From: Delphinus delphis
Taxonomy: Eukaryota > Chordata > Mammalia > Artiodactyla > Delphinidae
Length of the DNA stretch: 64,000 bases
Direction: 5' to 3'
NCBI RefSeq assembly: GCF_949987515.2
Contig: NC_082694.2
Coordinates: 46,214,451-46,278,450, forward strand
A program made the translations under genes and the position numbers. Below the pieces are notes generated by a model, which had not been told where the DNA came from, searched no databases, and saw only the letters and a list, made by a program, of their open reading frames with translations. Every line of letters starts with the position of its first letter. The stretch's first letter is position 1. Shown here piece by piece: positions 62,191 to 64,000 of this stretch.

Positions 62191-62208
62191 TTAGGGTTAG
62201 GGGACGGG
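62155..62208 (+). other. Representative G-quadruplex-capable tract, repeated in nearly every monomer
   Basis: Hexamers 23-28 and the next monomer's 1-3 give nine consecutive GGG tracts, each separated by exactly three bases (ttc, gaa, tta, tta, ttc, cta, tta, tta, gac). Four such tracts are enough for the well-known telomeric three-layer G-quadruplex, so each monomer could hold up to two side by side, with i-motif potential on the C-rich strand. The tract recurs every 168 bp, so there are roughly 380 of them in the window. Some monomers lose part of it, for example near 6185, 12190 and 60680 where 18 bp are missing. Folding in the cell is inferred. Confidence 0.85.
62167..62193 (+). promoter_or_regulatory. 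Representative TRF-type Myb binding sites (YTAGGGTTR) in each monomer
   Basis: The shelterin proteins TRF1 and TRF2 bind YTAGGGTTR. In the reference monomer there are matches at 62167-62175 (ttagggtta), 62185-62193 (ctagggtta) and 62023-62031 (ttagggtta), so each consensus monomer carries three. All lie in the conserved telomere-like stretch, while hexamers 6-17 carry none. The match to the consensus is seen. Whether the host has TRF-type proteins and whether they bind here is inference. Confidence 0.5.
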
Positions 62209-64000
62209 GACGGTTTAGGGTCCAGGTGAGGGTACGACAACGCTTTAGGGGGAGCGTACGTGTGAGGGCGCGGGTTAGTGTTAGCGTACGGGTTAGCATT
62301 AGGGGACGGGTGAGGGTCAGGCTTCGGGGAAGGGTTAGGGTTAGGGTTCGGGCTAGGGTTAGGGTTAGGGGACGGGGACCGTTTAGGGTAGGGTGAGGGT
62401 ACGACAACGCTTTAGGGGGAGCGTACGTGTGAGGGCGCAGGTTAGTGTTAGCCTACGGGTTAGGATTAGGGGACGGGTGAGGGTCAGGCTTCGGGGAAGT
62501 GTTAGGGTTAGGGTTGCGGCTAGGGTAAGGTTTAGGTGACGGGGACGGTTTAGGGTCTAGGTGAGGGTACGACAACGCTTTAGGGGGAGCGTACGTGTGA
62601 GGGCGCTGGTTAGTGTTAGAGTACGGGTTAGGATTGGGGACGGGAGAGGGTCAGGCTTCGAGGAAGGGTTAGGGTTAGGGTTCGGGCTAGGGTTAGGGTT
62701 AGGGGACGGGGACGGTTTAGGGTCCAGGTGAGGGTACGACAACGCTTTAGGGGGAGCGTACATGTGAGGGCGCGGGTTAGTGTTAGCGTACGGGTTAGGA
62801 TTAGGGGACGGGTGAGGGTCAGGCTTCAGGGAAGGGTTAGGGTTAGGGTTCGGGCTAGGGTTAGGGGACGGGGACGGTTTAGGGTCCAGGTGAGGGTACG
62901 ACAACGCTTTAGGGGGAGCGTACGTGTGAGGGCGCGGGTTAGTGTTAGCGTACGGGTTAGGATTACGGGACGGGTGAGGGTCAGGCTTCGGGGAAGGGTT
63001 AGGGTTAGGGTTCGGGCTAGGGTTAGGGTTAGGGGACGGGGACGGTTTAGGGTCCAGGTGAGGGTACGACAACGCTTTAGGGGGAGCGTACATGTGAGGG
63101 CGCGGGTTAGTGTTAGCGTACGGGTTAGGATTAGGGGACGGCTGAGGGTCAGGCTTCGGGGAAGGGTTAGGGTTAGGGTTCGGGCTAGGGTTAGGGTTAG
63201 GGGACGGGGACGGTTTAGGGTCCAGGTGAGGGTATGACAACGCTTTAGGGGGAGCGTACGTGTGAGGGCGCGGGTTAGTGTTTGCGTACGGGTTAGGATT
63301 AGGGGACGGCTGAGGGTCAGGCTTCGGGGAAGGGTTAGGGTTAGGGTTCGGGCTAGGGTTAGGGTTAGGGGACGGGGACGGTTCAGGGTCCAGGTGAGGG
63401 TACGACAACACTTTAGGGGGAGCGTACGTGTGAGGGTGCGGGTTAGTGTTAGCGTACGGTTTAGGATTAGGGGACAGCTGAGGGTCAGGCTTCGGGGAAG
63501 GGTTAGGGTTAGGGTTCGGGCTAGGGTTAGGGATCGGGCACGGGGACGGTTTAGGGTCCGGGTGAGGGAACGACAACGCTTTAGGGGGAGCGTACGTGTG
63601 AGGGCGCGGGTTAGTGTTAGCGTACGGGTTAGGATTAGGGGACGGCTGAGGGTCAGGCTTCGGGGAAGGGTTAGGGTTAGGGTTCGGGCTAGGGTTAGGG
63701 TTAGGGGACGGGGACGGTTTAGGGTCCACGTGAGGGTACGACAACGCTTTAGGGGGAGCGTACGTGTGATGGCGCAGGTTAGTGTTAGCGTACGGGTTAG
63801 GATTAGGGGACGGCTGAGGGTCAGGCTTCGGGGAAGGGTTAGGGTTAGGGTTCGGGCTAGGGTTAGGGTTAGGGGACGGGGACGGTTTAGGGTCCAGGTG
63901 AGGGTACGACAACGCTTTAGGGGGAGCGTACGTGTGAGGGCGCGGGTTAGTGTTAGCGTACGGGTTAGGATTAAGGGACGGGTGAGGGTCAGGCTTCGGG

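Larger units (their letters stand above)
1..64000 (+). repeat. 168-bp telomere-derived satellite array (28 TTAGGG-like hexamers per monomer)
   Basis: The window is one head-to-tail array with a dominant period of 168 bp. Landmarks such as acaacgcttt, cgtacgtg and ggttagtgtt recur every 168 bp from start to end, always on the + strand, with no inversion and no interruption by unrelated sequence. Cut into sixes from the ttagggttagggg landmark, the consensus is 28 hexamers. Numbers 1, 2, 5, 10, 19, 25 and 26 are perfect ttaggg, and most others differ from it at one to three positions. Both window edges lie inside the array, so its true length is unknown. Seen directly: period, register, orientation. 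Known: TTAGGG is the telomere repeat of vertebrates and many other eukaryotes. Inferred: the satellite descends from telomeric or subtelomeric repeats. If it keeps the orientation of its parent telomere, the chromosome end lies towards higher coordinates. Confidence 0.97.
59730..64000 (+). repeat. Terminal region with a 3670-bp repeat and a second partial Y match
   Basis: The gagggaacgac mark at about 59899 recurs at about 63569 and the gtccacg mark at about 60053 recurs at about 63723, both 3670 bp apart. That equals 22 monomers minus 26 bp, and the visible losses between the marks (18, 1, 1 and 6 bp) sum to 26. Between them, 61.8-62.9 kb matches 54.6-55.7 kb (offset 7164 bp), including gggtagggtgag at about 62385 and ggcgctgg at about 62602. 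The array continues past the window end. Confidence 0.75.

Noticed and set aside
62155..62192. Possible CENP-B box (TTCG, four bases, A, two bases, CGGG)
   Set aside because: Both ttcggg words of the monomer match the first half (ttcg, four bases, a), but the required cggg is gtta in each case. The essential second core is absent.
1..64000. CRISPR array
   Set aside because: Repeats and apparent spacers are both parts of the same 168-bp unit. The spacing sequence is not unique and the period is much too long.
1..64000. True terminal telomere tract
   Set aside because: Perfect ttaggg runs are only two to four units long (maximum noticed at 57191-57214). The sequence is a structured satellite.
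1..64000. Sequencing error in plain telomere repeat
   Set aside because: Variants recur at fixed monomer positions and in the same order in copies tens of kilobases apart, which random or systematic base-calling error would not give.
1..64000. Transposable element, rRNA or tRNA genes inside the array
   Set aside because: I looked for breaks in the 168-bp rhythm, terminal repeats, poly-A tails and non-hexamer sequence and found none. The largest departures are indels of 18 bp or less.

Overview
The whole window (1-64000) is one uninterrupted tandem satellite array. I see no unique DNA and no gene, RNA gene, transposon, CRISPR array or bacterial feature in it. The monomer is 168 bp (about 380 copies), always in the same orientation, with the G-rich strand on +. 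The key to the window is that the monomer is exactly 28 hexamers in register with the telomere repeat TTAGGG. Seven hexamers are perfect ttaggg and most of the other 21 are recognisable variants (gacggg, ttcggg, ctaggg, tgaggg, ttagcg and so on). The consensus has 81 G, 21 C, 29 A and 37 T, which is about 61% G+C with roughly fourfold G over C skew. The natural reading is a satellite that arose from degenerate telomeric or subtelomeric DNA and was then amplified with 168 bp as the unit. The host must be a eukaryote with TTAGGG telomeres (vertebrates, many other animals, many fungi and protists). Nothing here allows a species call.

Layout. Positions 1 to about 5.57 kb hold relatively diverged monomers with few long-range copies. 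From 5.6 to 20 kb there are nested duplications: block Z (817 bp, at 5.6 and 11.6 kb), block W (7.24 and 9.25 kb) and block V (10.0 and 15.4 kb). From 19.9 to 22.1 kb lie two tandem copies of block X (1331-bp spacing). From 22.1 to 32.04 kb lies block Y (about 9.9 kb), which contains a 14-monomer higher-order repeat (2351 bp) with an internal 5-monomer duplication (840 bp). X recurs at 32.04-34.4 kb, so 19.8-34.4 kb reads X-Y-X with a 12,224-bp period. From 33.4 to 39.3 kb lies a 3845-bp tandem repeat made of X plus a 5/6-monomer block T. From 39.3 to 46.0 kb the monomers are mixed, with short local repeats. From 46.0 to 55.97 kb lies a second, nearly identical copy of Y, offset 23,929 bp. From 56 kb to the end there are partial, rearranged copies of the right half of Y and of the 56-57 kb stretch.

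The long open reading frames on both strands (some over 1,000 codons) are by-products. Because 168 is divisible by 3 and 6, a frame free of stops in one monomer stays free across the array. One + frame reads Arg-Val repeats and two - frames read Pro-Asn and Leu-Thr repeats. I annotate none as genes. What works together here is architectural: dense G-quadruplex-capable tracts, TRF-type Myb sites, a nucleosome-sized period and multi-level higher-order repeats. That suggests a subtelomeric or possibly (peri)centromeric heterochromatin array. Coordinates of block edges are by eye and usually good to within about 100 bp, because the edges fall in identical monomer sequence.
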